From contig OZ023208.1 in NCBI GenBank assembly GCA_963995525.1, positions 21,230,210 to 21,294,209 of the forward strand: DNA of 64,000 nt, in the 5' to 3' direction. Positions 32,137 to 44,300 of the stretch are shown here, one piece after another. Every line of letters begins with the position of its first letter. Position 1 is the stretch's first letter. The notes beneath the pieces are model-generated. The model worked only from the letters and a program-made list of their open reading frames with translations, was not told the DNA's origin and searched no databases. The stretch is from Escarpia spicata. Lineage: Eukaryota > Annelida > Polychaeta > Sabellida > Siboglinidae. A program made the translations under genes and the position numbers.

Positions 32137-32690
32137 AGTATGATGGCCGAGAAGGGCCATCGCGTTTTTGTGTGGCAACCTGCAGCGCCATGGAGCGATG
32201 ACGCGATGCGCGATGCGATGGGCGGTGCGATGAGCGATGGGCGATGCGATGGACGATGCGCGATGCGATGCGCGATGCGATACGCGATGCGCGATGCGAT
32301 ACGCGATGCGATGCGCGATGCGATACGCGATGCGCGATGCGATACGCGATGCGCGATGCGATGGGCGATGCGATACGCGATGCGCGATGCGATGCGCGAT
32401 GCGATACGCGATGCGCGATGCGATGCGATGCGCGATGCGATGCGCGATGCGATACGCGATGCGATGCGCGATGCGATGGTATGGTATAAATTATAAAGAT
32501 GCCGTAATGAGCATGCGTACGTCGAAAACGAGACTTTGGCAGCCATTTGTATTTTATTAAACGCATTCCTTTTTGTGTTCAGAGCATGTGATGATGGCTG
32601 ATGATGCTGACTGTACGTATACGGTTACATATATATTTGGTTTGCGCACACAATTTGTTGTGTTCGTACTTCTAACTGTTGTGACGAAAG
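32137..32690 (+). repeat. Dispersed element with CpG-rich 12-bp minisatellite, copy A
   Basis: Starts after TTAA(G) with a perfect hairpin GATGGCC-GAGAAG-GGCCATC (32141-32160). Then come TGTGTGGCAACCTGCAGCGC and an array at 32198-32476 built from 7-base (GATGCGC, GATACGC) and 5-base (GATGC) modules, mostly as 12-base pairs. A unique 3' part follows (TGAGCATGCGTACG, GAGCATGTGATGATGGCTGA, TGTACGTATACGGTTACA) and ends near 32670. The array has no stop codons in several frames on both strands, so the open frames are trivial. An inverted copy is at 37735-38372 and a 3' fragment at 36150-36245. Confidence 0.85.
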
Positions 32691-33803
32691 TCTGGGTCAA
32701 ACACATTTCATAACATGACATATAAAATTATGTACTTCTTTTTCCGCTCAAATTGCAGTGTTTTAATTATTTCCGTCTGGATATCCTTGGTAGAAAATAT
32801 AAAACTTGTTTTGAATACATGGGAAGAGACGACAACTTTTTTAAACTTTCGCTTATTGCAAATGCCGTTCATTTGTGTCCAAGTTTATGTTTCAGTTATT
32901 ATAAATAGCTACAATATTCGGTTTAACAAGAAACATGTACATTAAATCATCGAAAACACTGAATTTAGTCGTCATTTGCGTCACATGTTTTTCTTTCTGT
33001 CTACAGCTTAATTGTTTCTTTTTAGTTATGTGAATCGAATAGCTGAGGCACAGTTTATCAAACCGTAGATACGCTACAGTGTAACTGCCTGTCAATCGCA
33101 GCGATTTACGATGCTGTACAATATAGCATGCGGCACGAAGTCGTGTAATTCCATGGTGCACGTAAAATAATTTAATAAAAAGAAGAAGAAGAAGAAACAG
33201 ATTGTGCAATTGAAGAAAAGAAATTAGCAACACAAATCACAGCAATACTATTGTCATGAATACACGCATTTGAATGCAACAATGAATGTTAGTTATATAA
33301 GTCACTAACATTATTTACTCACAAAAATCTCTTGACCCTTAGACGTTGCAAGTGCATATATACAATCCACTGTTGTTGCTATATAGTTCCATAGCTTAAC
33401 ACCTCGACGTCTAATGGTTTTTATATAATACGTTGGTTTTAGAAATTGGTACATGCAGTAGATCCACATGGCGTGTCCTATAATTATTGGTGAACGATTT
33501 GCAGTTAAACACCGGAAGGACAATTGGTTTCTCATTCTACCATGTGCAACGGCCAACACATTTTCTTTAGACGACCAATTTGTAATTAAACAGACTGAAA
33601 CGATCACAAACAATTGCTAAGAAAGCGCATGTTAAATGTATGATTATTTTAAAAATATTTTAAAAATCGTTTTGTCAACGCGGATTTGAAATACCGCATG
33701 AAAATGTCTGTATTGTTATCTGTGTCATGTTTACGAGTTAAAGTTCGCCACTTATTACATGTATTGCGTTTCAGCAGTGACACGTGGTGCAAGTCCCTGG
33801 AAG
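32691..33803. other. Non-coding, possible LINE tail on the minus strand
   Basis: (AAG)n-like patch 33176-33198. The minus-strand frame at 33311-33613 contains TYYIKTIRRRGVKLWNYI, which resembles the C-terminal motif of LINE reverse-transcriptase ORFs (.TIR..G.KLWN.). It may be a 3' LINE fragment. Nothing else recognised. Confidence 0.3.
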
Positions 33804-33860
33804 ACTAGCTCAGTGGTTACGCCGCTACAGCCTCAATCACGGGGTTTCCTGCACATCCTC
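33804..33860 (+). repeat. tRNA-derived SINE-like relic
   Basis: AGACTAGCTCAGTGGTTACGC matches the tRNA A-box consensus, and CACGGGGTTTCCTG about 30 bases on is a poor B-box (GGTTCRA lost). It is too degraded to be a tRNA gene and fits the head of a tRNA-derived SINE. Confidence 0.4.
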
Positions 33861-34819
33861 TTCATGTGTCTGATGTCTTCCTTGTCGTCTTCGACTTTGT
33901 AGTCTACAGTAGATATAGCGTTTTACACAAGCTAGTAAAATGTTATAACATACATTGTATAACAGTACAAATGTTTCAATCAAACTTAGGGAAGACAACA
34001 ACTATATTATCAATATCAATGTTTGTGTTTAAAAACATTCCTTAAATCGATGCTGTCTGTAGAACAATAGCCTTGTCTAAAACTAAACAGAGGTTGTTTG
34101 CAAAAAATTAGTATAGTATCCTATGCTTAATAAGGTGAGCTAATTTTCTACTTTACAATTCATTTGTAAATATAATTTTCTCACCGTATATTAATTGTTC
34201 ATAATGTACTCTCACTCCTATTTTGCATATTTTAATAAAATAGACTATATTCACTTCATTTTACATACTGTAATGATCGGTTTGCTTAATGGTACTGTTG
34301 TGATTCTGAAAAAGGTTCCTATCGCTCCGCTAGAATCTTTAGGATGAATGCAATTATTAAATACGTACGTCAAATATGCACAATAAACTTGAAATGCCTT
34401 ATACGTATGTGTGCAAATTACATAGCATTAATGTACATTAATTTAAATGCTACGTTACCATAAATCTCTGGCAAGAAATACAGCAGGTCTGGTTTTCCTC
34501 GGATGACCATATCGCTTGTGCGCCTTACGCTCGTTCGTTTTTGATCAGTGCCAACATATGTGTTAATGATTTCTCTTAAAACGTGCGGTGCAAACAAATT
34601 TAACGAATATGCACAAAGAAGCACGGTGTTTCAGAAGTGTGTACAACATATTACTTATTGTATGTTAATATAATCGTCGATTGAAATGATTCCTTGAAAC
34701 TCGTAGTATTTCATCGTTCAGTTTTCTAAGAAAGATACTTCTGATATACATCATGTTTTCACTGTAATTGTAATTTCACTGTAATTGTTGTATACATATA
34801 TATATATACATATATATAT

Positions 34820-34883
<64 letters not shown>

Positions 34884-35554
34884 CGTGTGATGTTAAGAAA
34901 GGAAAACGTGTGATGCTAATTACTATGACCATGCATACAGCTGATACCGTACATACTTATGTGATAATGTAATTTCTCCGTATTTACAATGAATAAATAA
35001 TGTAAACCAATACTCATTCAATATTTTTACTGTTGAGGTGTATACTCTTGGTTTCTATGGGAACTTCCATAGACAACAACAACATGTCTTACGACATATC
35101 ATCAAGGTGATCCCATCTGAACGATTGTCCTCCAAAAACACATTCGCCTTTCCTCGTCCCATTCTGATACACCTTAACAGCTATGTTACACGGCTGTAAC
35201 ACAACTGAATTTTTTAGACTAGAGAGCAATGTCGTTTTCTATATGATTAAGCACAAACGTGTATATCAAAATTGTCATTTACACCTGGAAGTGCCGATGC
35301 ACTAAAGTGGGGGTTAAGTAGCACTTTTGGTTAATTGTATCTCTTGTCTGGCAAGTGGATTACATGATGTGTCAAAGTCGGTGCGTCTGTGGAGACTATA
35401 ATCCCTGGGTCAGGAGCTATAATCAGAACAGCACCACCTCCCAAAATTGCAGCAGTGGACTAGAATGATGCTACTTAATTACATCGTCTGGTCGTAGTTG
35501 CGCATGTGGTTGTGTCTTTGATGTCGACACAATTGTTTCTGAACAAGTATAAGC
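33861..35554. other. Non-coding, with (TA)n
   Basis: (TA)n with CATATA interruptions at 34793-34880. No gene or further repeat recognised. Confidence 0.5.
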
Positions 35555-35745
35555 ATGAGTCAACTAAGATGGGCAGGGCTTGTAGAGAAAATGGGAAAAG
35601 AACGGATGGCAAAGAGAGCAGATGTACAGAGACGGGAAGGGAAAAGGAGGCGAGGAAGAACTAGACTGCGATGGGAAAACTATGGAAAAGAGATTTTGAA
35701 GGATTGGGAGAAAGGTGGAAAACGAGAAAGAATGATCTGGTGAGA
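35555..35745 (+). pseudogene. C-terminal fragment of a LINE reverse-transcriptase ORF
   Basis: A 62-codon frame, SQLRWAGLVEKMGKERMAKR then EGKRRRGRTRLRWENYGKE. The RWAG-V-RMG..R..K pattern followed by RRRGR-RLRW is the well-known C-terminal end of many APE-type LINE ORF2 proteins. Nothing upstream continues it, so it is an isolated 3' piece. Confidence 0.6.
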
Positions 35746-35849
35746 GAGCTGTGCAGGATCAGCGAGAGAAATTACAAAAAATCAGACATCGAGCATCGGA
35801 ATCGAGGCCAGTTTCACCCCTGACAGACAGGGATATATGAGGAGTTCAG

Positions 35850-36245
35850 ATGCATGCTTGTGGAGAGCCTCATTGTAGATATTTGGGGGGTGTAAATCGA
35901 GGTTTTTGAAGAGCCTGAAGATGGAGTTATTTTGGCGAGCCTCAATTGGTGTGCTAATTGTGATTTTGGAGAGCCTTAATGTTGCTGTTTTGGCGAGCCT
36001 CAAGAGGGGGAATGCAAATCGAGGTTTTGGAGAGCCTCAACCCACCAAATATCCATCATGTTCCGACGCCAGTGTTTTGGGTTTGGCTTTGTTGTCTGGG
36101 CTTGAACAAATTCGTTACCTTAGGCAACACTGGATGCCTTTTATGTCCAACGCATGTGTCCATGGTTGATGACTTTGAGTGTGCGTATACGGTTACACAT
36201 CTAGTTATTTTGCACAAAAGATTATGTGATTGTACTTCTAAATAT
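35850..36245 (+). repeat. GAGAGCCTCAA degenerate tandem repeat and fragment of the minisatellite element
   Basis: About six copies of GG(A/C)GAGCCT(C/T)A(A/T) at irregular spacings of about 25-50 lie at 35865-36050, with TGTAAATCGAGGTTTT repeated twice. At 36150-36245 follows a piece of the element at 32137 (GTGCGTATACGGTTACACAT, ATTATGTGATTGTACTTCTA). Confidence 0.6.
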
Positions 36246-36607
36246 TATGATAGAAGCCTAATGCGATTGAGTTTAGACTAAGATAAATGGGGGCATGCGA
36301 GCAATCACCTTAAAGAATGTAATCTAGGTTCTCTCACCAAAACCGGAGACCAAAAATGAATTATTTCATAGCATGAGGTGTGTACCTCTTCTACCACTCC
36401 CCATTTCATTTTTGGTTTCATCTGAACATCCTCCACACATGGAAAACAGGGATGTTTGATTGCATTTTTCAGTTGAACATTAACCGAGGGCTTTGAACTA
36501 TACATTTCTTGAATATTTATTCATTAATGACATCATATATTTTCATAGGTGTACATATCATGTTCATTATGCCTTACATAAATAAAACAATACACACACA
36601 CACACAC

Positions 36608-36661
<54 letters not shown>

Positions 36662-37734
36662 CTATAATCAGTTAGACCCTACTAAACTTGAGTGTCTTTA
36701 GTTTATAATAAAATATCTAAATCGTAAACTAAAATAGTATTGTCTCTAATTATTTTACCAAAACTACATATAAAATGCACAAACGAGGTAGCGAATCGTT
36801 GTTCCTAGAGCGTAGTTTCATTTTTGCTAAGGGATCATCTCGGAACATCGATGTCCGATGTCAAGCGAAATTATTTTTGTTTGGGGGACTGGGGTCTGAG
36901 GCAGTTTTATCTGGCGTCGGACATCGACCGACACTCTTAATTATACTGGTATCATCATATAATAATGTTAAAAAAATTGGGTGGGTGGGGGGGCTGAGGC
37001 AAGATGAAAGTAATTTCGTCTGATATCGGACATCGACGTTCTGAGATGACCCCTAAGTGAATCGAATTGTAGACGCACCGCGCGCACCGTGCACCTCCTA
37101 GTAGACCTACTACAAGTTAACTTCCTATCAATTTCGGCTGTTTATTACGTAGTCCAATAGCGCTGGTAGCTTGATTTGAGCGGGGCTATTTATTGACACC
37201 GCGTTATTCATACTTTTCATTTCGGCGCAACGCTGCTTTTATGTGCTACTACGGAACCCAGATTAAGCAATTAAACATCACTGCATTTGTATCGAAGATC
37301 GTCTCACGGAATATGTGTCAGTTTCTTCCAGATATGGAAATATTGGGGACCGAGGAGTAAATCAAGAAGCATAAATTATGAAAAGTTTATATTTTAATTT
37401 ATATAAGGCATAAATAACATGTTTGCATTCTGAACAGATAGTATGTCATTAATTAATAAATATAAACAAATAGGCTTCAAAACTGTTGGTTAATGTTAAA
37501 CTGAGAAATACCTTAACCATCCCTGGTTCATCGTGTCTGCAGGCACACAAAATAGTGTTTATATTTGCGATCAGGGATATCCAGATGGAAACAATAATTA
37601 TTTAACAAATAAAATGTTGAATAGGTACATATTTCATTTTATAAAGTAACCTATTTCAGTCCCTAGTCTAGTTTTTGCGAAGAAGCTGCCTGCCTGGCAT
37701 CCGTTTTTGTTTGGCTAAATAATTCAATCCCAGT
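36246..37734. other. Non-coding, with (CA)n(TA)n
   Basis: (CA)7 then (TA)n at 36593-36660. Two similar blocks around GGAACATCGATGTCCGATGT (36842) and ATCGGACATCGACGTTCTGA (37025) form an imperfect inverted repeat about 180 bases apart. No gene. Confidence 0.5.
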
Positions 37735-38372
37735 AGATTTCCGAGACAAAATTTAGAAGTACAATCACATAATCTGTTGTGCACAATAACTAGATGTGTA
37801 ACCGTATACGTACAGTCAGCGTCATCAGCCATCATCACATGCTCTGAACACAAACAGAAATGTGCTTAATACAAATAAATAAAAATGGCTGCCTAAGTCT
37901 CGTTTTCGGCGTACGCATGCTCATTGCGGCACCTTTATAATGTATACCATCGCATCGCGCATCGCATCGCATCGCGCATCGCATCGCGTATCGCATCGCG
38001 CATCGCATCGCGCATCACATCGCGTATCGCATCGCGCATTGCATCGCATCGCGCATCGCATCGCGCATCGCGCATCGCATCGCGCATCGCGTATCGCATC
38101 GCGCATCGCATCGCGCATCGCGCATCGCATCGCGTATCGCATCGCGCATCGCATCGCGTATCGCATCGCGCATCGCATCGCGCATCGCATCGCCCATCGC
38201 ATCGCGCATCGTCCATCGCATCGCGCATCGTCCATCGCATCGTCCATCGCATCGCCCATCGCATCGCGCATCGCCCATCGCATCGCCCATCGCATCGCGC
38301 ATCGCGTCATCGCCCCATGGCGCTGCAGATTGCCACACAAAAACGCGATGGCCCTTCTCGGCCATCATAGTT
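37735..38372 (-). repeat. Dispersed element with CpG-rich 12-bp minisatellite, copy B (inverted)
   Basis: The mirror of 32137-32690: the unique 3' part lies at 37735-37940, the array at 37948-38312 with CGCGCATCGCATCG, CGTATCGCAT and CGCCCATCG/CGTCCATCG variants, and the terminal hairpin GATGGCCC-TTCT-CGGCCATC at 38348-38368 followed by ATAGTTAAG. The two copies are about 80-90 percent alike outside the array by eye. Confidence 0.85.
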
Positions 38373-39864
38373 AAGAGTAGGACGTAAGACATAGGTATAT
38401 TTTCAAAATATCCCTATATGTCAGGATATTCACCTTTTATGGGGTAACCAGTTGTTCGGAACGTAAAACGTAATGTGCGCGTAATACGTAAAAGGCACGT
38501 GCGGGAAAAGCTTCTGGAAAACGGCCCCTGCGTCTTAGACGTGGCAACAAGAAGCAGACACTGATACAATAATGCTTATGTTTACCCTCATGCCAATAGC
38601 ATAGCAATACGAATATTATTTGACAATTCTACACTATCACGACTAGGGCCTACCGATGTGCGTGATTTCACATTCTCTCCGATCTTCGTAAGGAGGATGG
38701 CCGTTGTAAGTAGGTGAAACAGGCAATATGTTCCCTGAAACGTTGCGTCTGCGTTAATTAACCTTTATGTTAAGTACAGCTTAGCAGTGCGTGTTTCTTG
38801 TATATATTCTACATCGAATATAATGTGATGTATGGTCGAATGTTAACGTTAATCTTTATTTAATAGTACATACTTCACATTAAAATATAATGTATTGCAG
38901 ATATGAATCCACACGGATGTCGTTAATGAACAAACCAAGTCACAATCATTTGTACAACATTACACAAACAAACACGTACACTTTTAAACTTGGTCACTAC
39001 CAGAAAGACCGAGCTTTCGTAGAGGCTATGTTCGTGCCAATCGCCCGCGTTAAATGACATATCTAATTATTTTTATCGCAGCAAAACGCACTAATTGTTT
39101 TCTTTGTGGCAACACGTAGCCAATTAAAGCATCGCCTGCACATCGTACGATCGGTACACGCGTAAAAGACACATTTAAGTCATACATTCATCGCACGCGC
39201 TTACAATAAGTTTTTTAAAATCAGAATTCACTACTACATCAGACATGAGTGTAGTATAATCCTTACTGTTGCTTTGATATATCGGAATTAGTGGAATGTG
39301 TTATGTTTATGGTATTTCGATTTTTTTATTGAATCCAAAATGAATTAGTTGATAATATAATAAAACTTTCTATTTCACAGCCATGTACTATCCATATTTT
39401 TATCTAAATATCTAGTTAAAATAGCAGAGTAAAGTACACAGTAACACCAACAAAGAGATTTCTTTTTCTTAATTTTTTATTTTGTTAGGTATGTGCTTTG
39501 AAGGGGACACATTTCTTTTGTTAAGATTATTAATAAATGTCATAATCAAAAGTTGACAAAACAAATAATATATATTATGAACATCAATGTAATTTGAATG
39601 TGAATATATTTTTACAAATTTGTTATTGTTAATATTCTCCATTTATAATTTCAAAAATTAAACACACAATTAAAAGTATTAATATATGTAAATGAATTTC
39701 CACGATTTACAAACGTGATGCTGTATATTAGTCATTTTGTAAAGCAAAGTTAAGCTCCAATGTTGTAACATAAGTGAAAAGAGAAATATTTATTAACTCA
39801 GTCGTTGAAGCACCCGAACATTTAAAGGAACGTCGTATGTCCGTTTCCCAGGATAAGTTATCGG
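38373..39864. other. Non-coding, AT-rich
   Basis: No gene, structured RNA or repeat recognised. Long A/T-rich stretches at 39300-39700. Confidence 0.5.
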
Positions 39865-40209
39865 TTAATTGTCATGTGTGTAACGACCGTAGGAACCAAA
39901 CACATCAACGGTAGGGACGTCTGGCTCAGCAAGACCTGTCATGTCGTGTGTGTAGAGACCGTAGGAATCAAACACACCAGCGGTAGGGACGTCTAGCTCT
40001 GCAAGACCTGTCTTGTCGTGTGAGTAAAGACCGTAGGAACCAAACACATCAACGGTAGGGACGTCTGGCTCAGCAAGACCTGTCATGTCGTGTGTGTAGA
40101 GACCGTAGGAATCAAACACACCAGCGGTAGGGACGTCTAGCTCTGCAAGACCTGTTATGTCGTGTGTGTAAAGACCGTAGGAACCAAACACACCATCAGT
40201 AGGGAGCAA
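39865..40209 (-). repeat. 72-bp minisatellite, about 4.7 copies, open frame on the minus strand
   Basis: Units start GACCGTAGGA at 39885, 39957, and so on, every 72 bases. The minus strand is open over the whole array and would encode a 24-residue repeat (VPTAGVFDSYGLYTHDMTGL and the like), rich in Gly, Tyr, Asp and Thr. Two subtypes alternate, A (VPTAGVFDSYG) and B (VPTVDVFGSYG), making a 144-base higher-order unit. No ATG and a stop (TAA) four codons upstream of the first repeat, so it is either a plain minisatellite or an internal exon with an unrecognised acceptor. Confidence 0.75.
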
Positions 40210-40689
40210 CAGCGAGTATTATTTTACTATATTTATCTGACTGTTGACAGATATTTCGAATATTTCATGGGGTGAAATACAAATTGCGAACAATGTTTCG
40301 GGCTATCAAACGACAGTTGACGGACAACAAACCGGCAACGTATTTATTCTAGTAGAAGAACACCAAGTAAATGCATAGAAGTCGGAACGAGTCGTATATC
40401 GGGGTCTGAGCCGGAACTTCAGCACCCGCTGCTGTCGGGCATTACTTTCGAAGCGTAGAGATATTTAAAAATTCACAAAATGCTTGTTTGTGGTGCTTAA
40501 CAATCCACTCGAAATATTGGTGGGTTTGGTCCCCATAACCCCTCCCGACTCCTCCCGACTCCTATGGAATGTATGAATGAGTAACATATATCGTACCTTC
40601 ACAATAATTTCAACCTACCTTCCAGACCACCATAAAATCAACATTTTACTTCCAATTGCCTTGAAAATTAATGTGTTGGTGCTACATAC
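40210..40689. other. Non-coding
   Basis: CCTCCCGACT is duplicated in tandem at 40543-40562. Nothing else seen. Confidence 0.4.
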
Positions 40690-41645
40690 AAACATAGGAC
40701 TAATCCTTCAAGCATAGAATGTTAACAAAATATGTTTTCCGATTACGATGATATTTTCACATTTTATGCCGAAGATGCCGAAGATGCCGAAGATGCCGAA
40801 GATGCCGAAGATGCCGAAGATGCCGAAGAAGCCGAAGATACCTACGGATCTAATGCCGACAGATGACCGGTCTGCTCTAGCATTCCACATACATGTACTT
40901 TCTTCTGAACATATATGTGAAACCTTCATAATAAAGTTTATGTAAATGCTTCTTATACTGTAATTGTGAGATCACATAAAACAATTATATTGTGTTATCA
41001 GACAAATACTAGTTTTATGTCATTTATATCATGTGTACAGTTTCTAAAATAAATTGCGCTACAGCTTAAATAGTCCCTAATTTTATTCAAGAATATAATG
41101 TGTCTGAAATGATCTAATCGGTTACTGCTATTTAGAGCATCCACTACCAACATAGAACTAATCATTCAAACAGGTTAACTAAGCCATTTCTCCGATTTAC
41201 ACTATATTTTCACAGTATATATGCCACATATACCTACAGATTGAATGCCGGGTCGGCAAATGACCAGTCTGCGGCAGCGTGTCATATATAGGCTTTGAAC
41301 GTGCCATTTCTTAGATATCCGATCTTTTGCAAAAATAGGACTAATCATTCAAGTATAGGGTGTTATCAAAAAACATTCTCCGATTGCGATTATATTTTCA
41401 CAGTATATGCTGAAGATATCTACGGATCATATGTGTGGTCGACAAGTGACCGGTCTGCGCAAGCATTTCATATATAGGCTTTTGAACGTGCTATTTCCTT
41501 AAGATATTCGACATTTTGCTGCCATTTTACATTGCAAACATAGGCGATTCATTCACGAACAGGATGTTTTTTTTAAAGTTCTTTTTATGATTTGTTCACA
41601 GTATATGCAGAAGATACCCACGGATCAGATGTGGGGTCGGCAAAT
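40690..41645 (+). repeat. About 190-bp degenerate satellite with an internal 9-bp expansion
   Basis: Four diverged units start near 40700, 41148, 41338 and 41535. Shared order: CATAGGACTAATC.TTCAA, TCTCCGATT.CGAT, ATATTTTCAC..TATGC, GAAGATA.CTACGGATC, ACC(G/A)GTCTGC, CATATATAGGCTTT. In the first unit the 9-mer ATGCCGAAG is repeated seven or eight times (40767-40838), grown from a single GAAGAT site present in the others. No gene. Confidence 0.75.
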
Positions 41646-44300
41646 GTGGTGGGGTGCTTTCCTCGCGTGCCATGCGCGTTTAGCGTGAACGCGTAATGCA
41701 AATTGATATCGTCGCCGAGCGCGGGAAGGGCGTAGCGGTGATGCATGTGTAATTGGTTTGTCTCGGTGTTTCTGGTAATGTATATTAATTAATACGCTAG
41801 CTTTGGAGCATTGTACATATTCTGTGCCCTCCAAGATGCCGAGGTCCACTGATTGTTCTCTATGTTCATTCGCTTCATTGGACCATTAGCTTCTCATCTA
41901 ACAATTGGGGGTGTGTTTGAAAATAACCCAAAGGTAGTTTTTCAGTGAGTTGTCGGTCATTCCCCAAGTGACGCCACTAGAGTCACGTTTCATTATAATA
42001 TTATGTTGCATGCAATGGCGTAGTTGGCGACAGCAGAATTTACATGGTTATGGGAACGAGTGTAAGTTCAAAATAATGTGATAGTGACGATTGTTACCTT
42101 TGGTTCGTTTCACCACGGGTGGGTGTAAGGGCCGTGTTCGTTTCGTTGGTTGTACTCACACATTTGTTATTATGTATTTGGTGGACACGTACTTCGTCTT
42201 TCGTCTTCGTCTGTGACAACTTGTTTATAAATTTATATGTGCTTAGTTTGCTGTCCGAACAACGAAAAAAGTGCAGCCAATTGTGAGATGTCATTCAACA
42301 GTTTATCAGCCTGGTACTTCTGGCAGTTGTTGTGTATAGCCCGCCAAAAGCCGGATGACATGTAATCGCTAATGGACTCAATGTTCTCCGAGTCGAATCC
42401 GGAGAAAATGAAATTGGACTCAAGGAAGCGAAGATCTGAGAATTAATTTTCCGAGATATTATCTTACGTTTATATATATGCACGTTTAAGTCAAGTGACT
42501 GTAATTTAGCTTGTAAAAAATAATGTGTGGAAGATAGCTACTCGTACCCGGTTTTAGTGCTAGCCAAACGATATTTGTCCCCAGGAATTTCTACTCGCCT
42601 TGGGCCGGGGGGCGAGCGGTTAATTATAACCCTTCGTGAAAGTCAGTAAATGTACATTAGAGAGCTCTTTTATTTGAATAATTTTGCAAGATTCAAATTG
42701 TTGAACTTTTGATAGATATCGGGATAACTGCCCCTAATATTATTCTGTTGTGATAATATGTTGGTACTGCATTCTTGATCGCGTTGTATCATAATATGTC
42801 TTATCACTCATTTGAGTGTATAGGGGTTAAGATATCACTACGCCGTCTCCGGCTCGAACACGGCATGGCTGCTGATGTATTTTGTGTAATCTTGTCCAGT
42901 TCGAAAAAAACAATGATTGTTAATCAAAGCTATGTAGCTTGTCAATCATTACAAATACTCCGCCCATATTGTATAAAGTAGGTTTTTAGATTTTACGAAA
43001 AAAGACAGCAAACTACATTAATTTTCCACTTTTCAGGTAACCTCGTTTATGTACGTTTTCAGTGAAATGTTGCATACGGGTAACATTCGAATTAGCCATA
43101 ACATGGTATGTTGAAAACAAACAATAACATATTATTTGTTTCGATTATACTATCATATGCAACCATGCTAACGCAAAGTAACTTACTTTAAAACATTAAA
43201 CATGCATCTGGTTTATGTACAGACATATTTGTATAAATATCGTTACGTTTTCCATCCTGACTTAATTCACTAGTTGCCTGCAATACAAAACGTTCGGTTG
43301 CGTATAGGTAAGATTGCGGATCACCTTGACGACCGCAGGTCAAATAAGGGTAATGATGACTAATGGTCCCAATGACGTGTTGTGTCCCCAATTATAACAC
43401 ATACGTAGTATTATTCGCTTGTTAATCGCAATACATGCTACCATACTTGATCGGTTCGATACCGTTTGTGTTTAAAATGAAATTCTATGTTCCTAGCTTT
43501 TAATTAATTAACTAATGTCATGCTCTTCAGACTATAATAGCTATGTTTAACGTATACTACCATCGATATTGCGTTTAGTAAGTCGGTAACAATGTTCGCA
43601 ATTTTGAAGATACATCCCGGAGTATATTCAAATGGTAAACAAAACATCCAGTTTCAAAACAAGCTTTATTTGCCGCTCTGAGCTAAATACAATACCCTTT
43701 GATGTTCAAAAATTTCCCATTTACCCGTGTGTTCAACAAGGCAGCCTTACTATTAAAAATTACTACACTGGTTAATTCTGGATAGAGGAACATACTGCCT
43801 CCATTTAAGTTGCTACATCTAGGACTTGCTGAAGTAACTGCTGCCAATTGCAATCAATGGTAATTGTACGCTCATTATGGAATATGCTACTGGAAAGTCC
43901 CCCGCAACAGAATGTAAACCATCATAGTGGAATTAGAGGCATGACGGCGAAGTGGACATTTCCTGAGAATGACCTTTGGCACACTGCGCAAGCGACTACT
44001 TTATTTACACAAGGAAATCACTTCAACGACTTTCTGAATGCCAATCTATGTTTTATTTTGGCTTACTTCGATGCATTATAAGTGCACCTCTTCCAAAGTT
44101 GCCGGGGTCGGCTTGCCTCTTTCTATAATATTTTGCTTCCTTGACCAATTGGCCTCAGGGCAATCAATTGACTTATCTATCACGTGATATATTGCATATT
44201 GCATTGTGCATTTAAAAAAATAATATCTGGAGAATTGGCACACGTTTAATTTATGACGTATAGATTAATTTAAAGCTAGGTACCCACCGCTATCGCCATG
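41646..44300. other. Non-coding
   Basis: Mixed composition; the part at 41640-41760 is locally CpG-rich (GCGCGTTTAGCGTGAACGCG). No gene with recognisable domains, no RNA gene. Short frames in 43848-44081 have no support. Confidence 0.5.

Noticed and set aside
32082..32566. Overlapping frames of about 80-150 codons on both strands (also 37921-38392)
   Set aside because: Several frames on both strands are open at once because the 12-bp modules contain no stop; not a gene.
33804..33876. Functional tRNA gene
   Set aside because: A-box is good but the B-box, anticodon arm and acceptor pairing are not; better explained as a SINE head relic.
35782..36281. Coding frames in the GAGAGCCTCAA region
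   Set aside because: Degenerate tandem repeat read in phase; no start, domain or splice support.
39865..40209. CRISPR array
   Set aside because: Units are contiguous 72-bp near-identical repeats with no unique spacers, in a eukaryotic genome.
41625..41849. Exon-like frame rich in Arg/Ala
   Set aside because: Local CpG-rich patch gives an open frame, but no splice sites or domain are visible.
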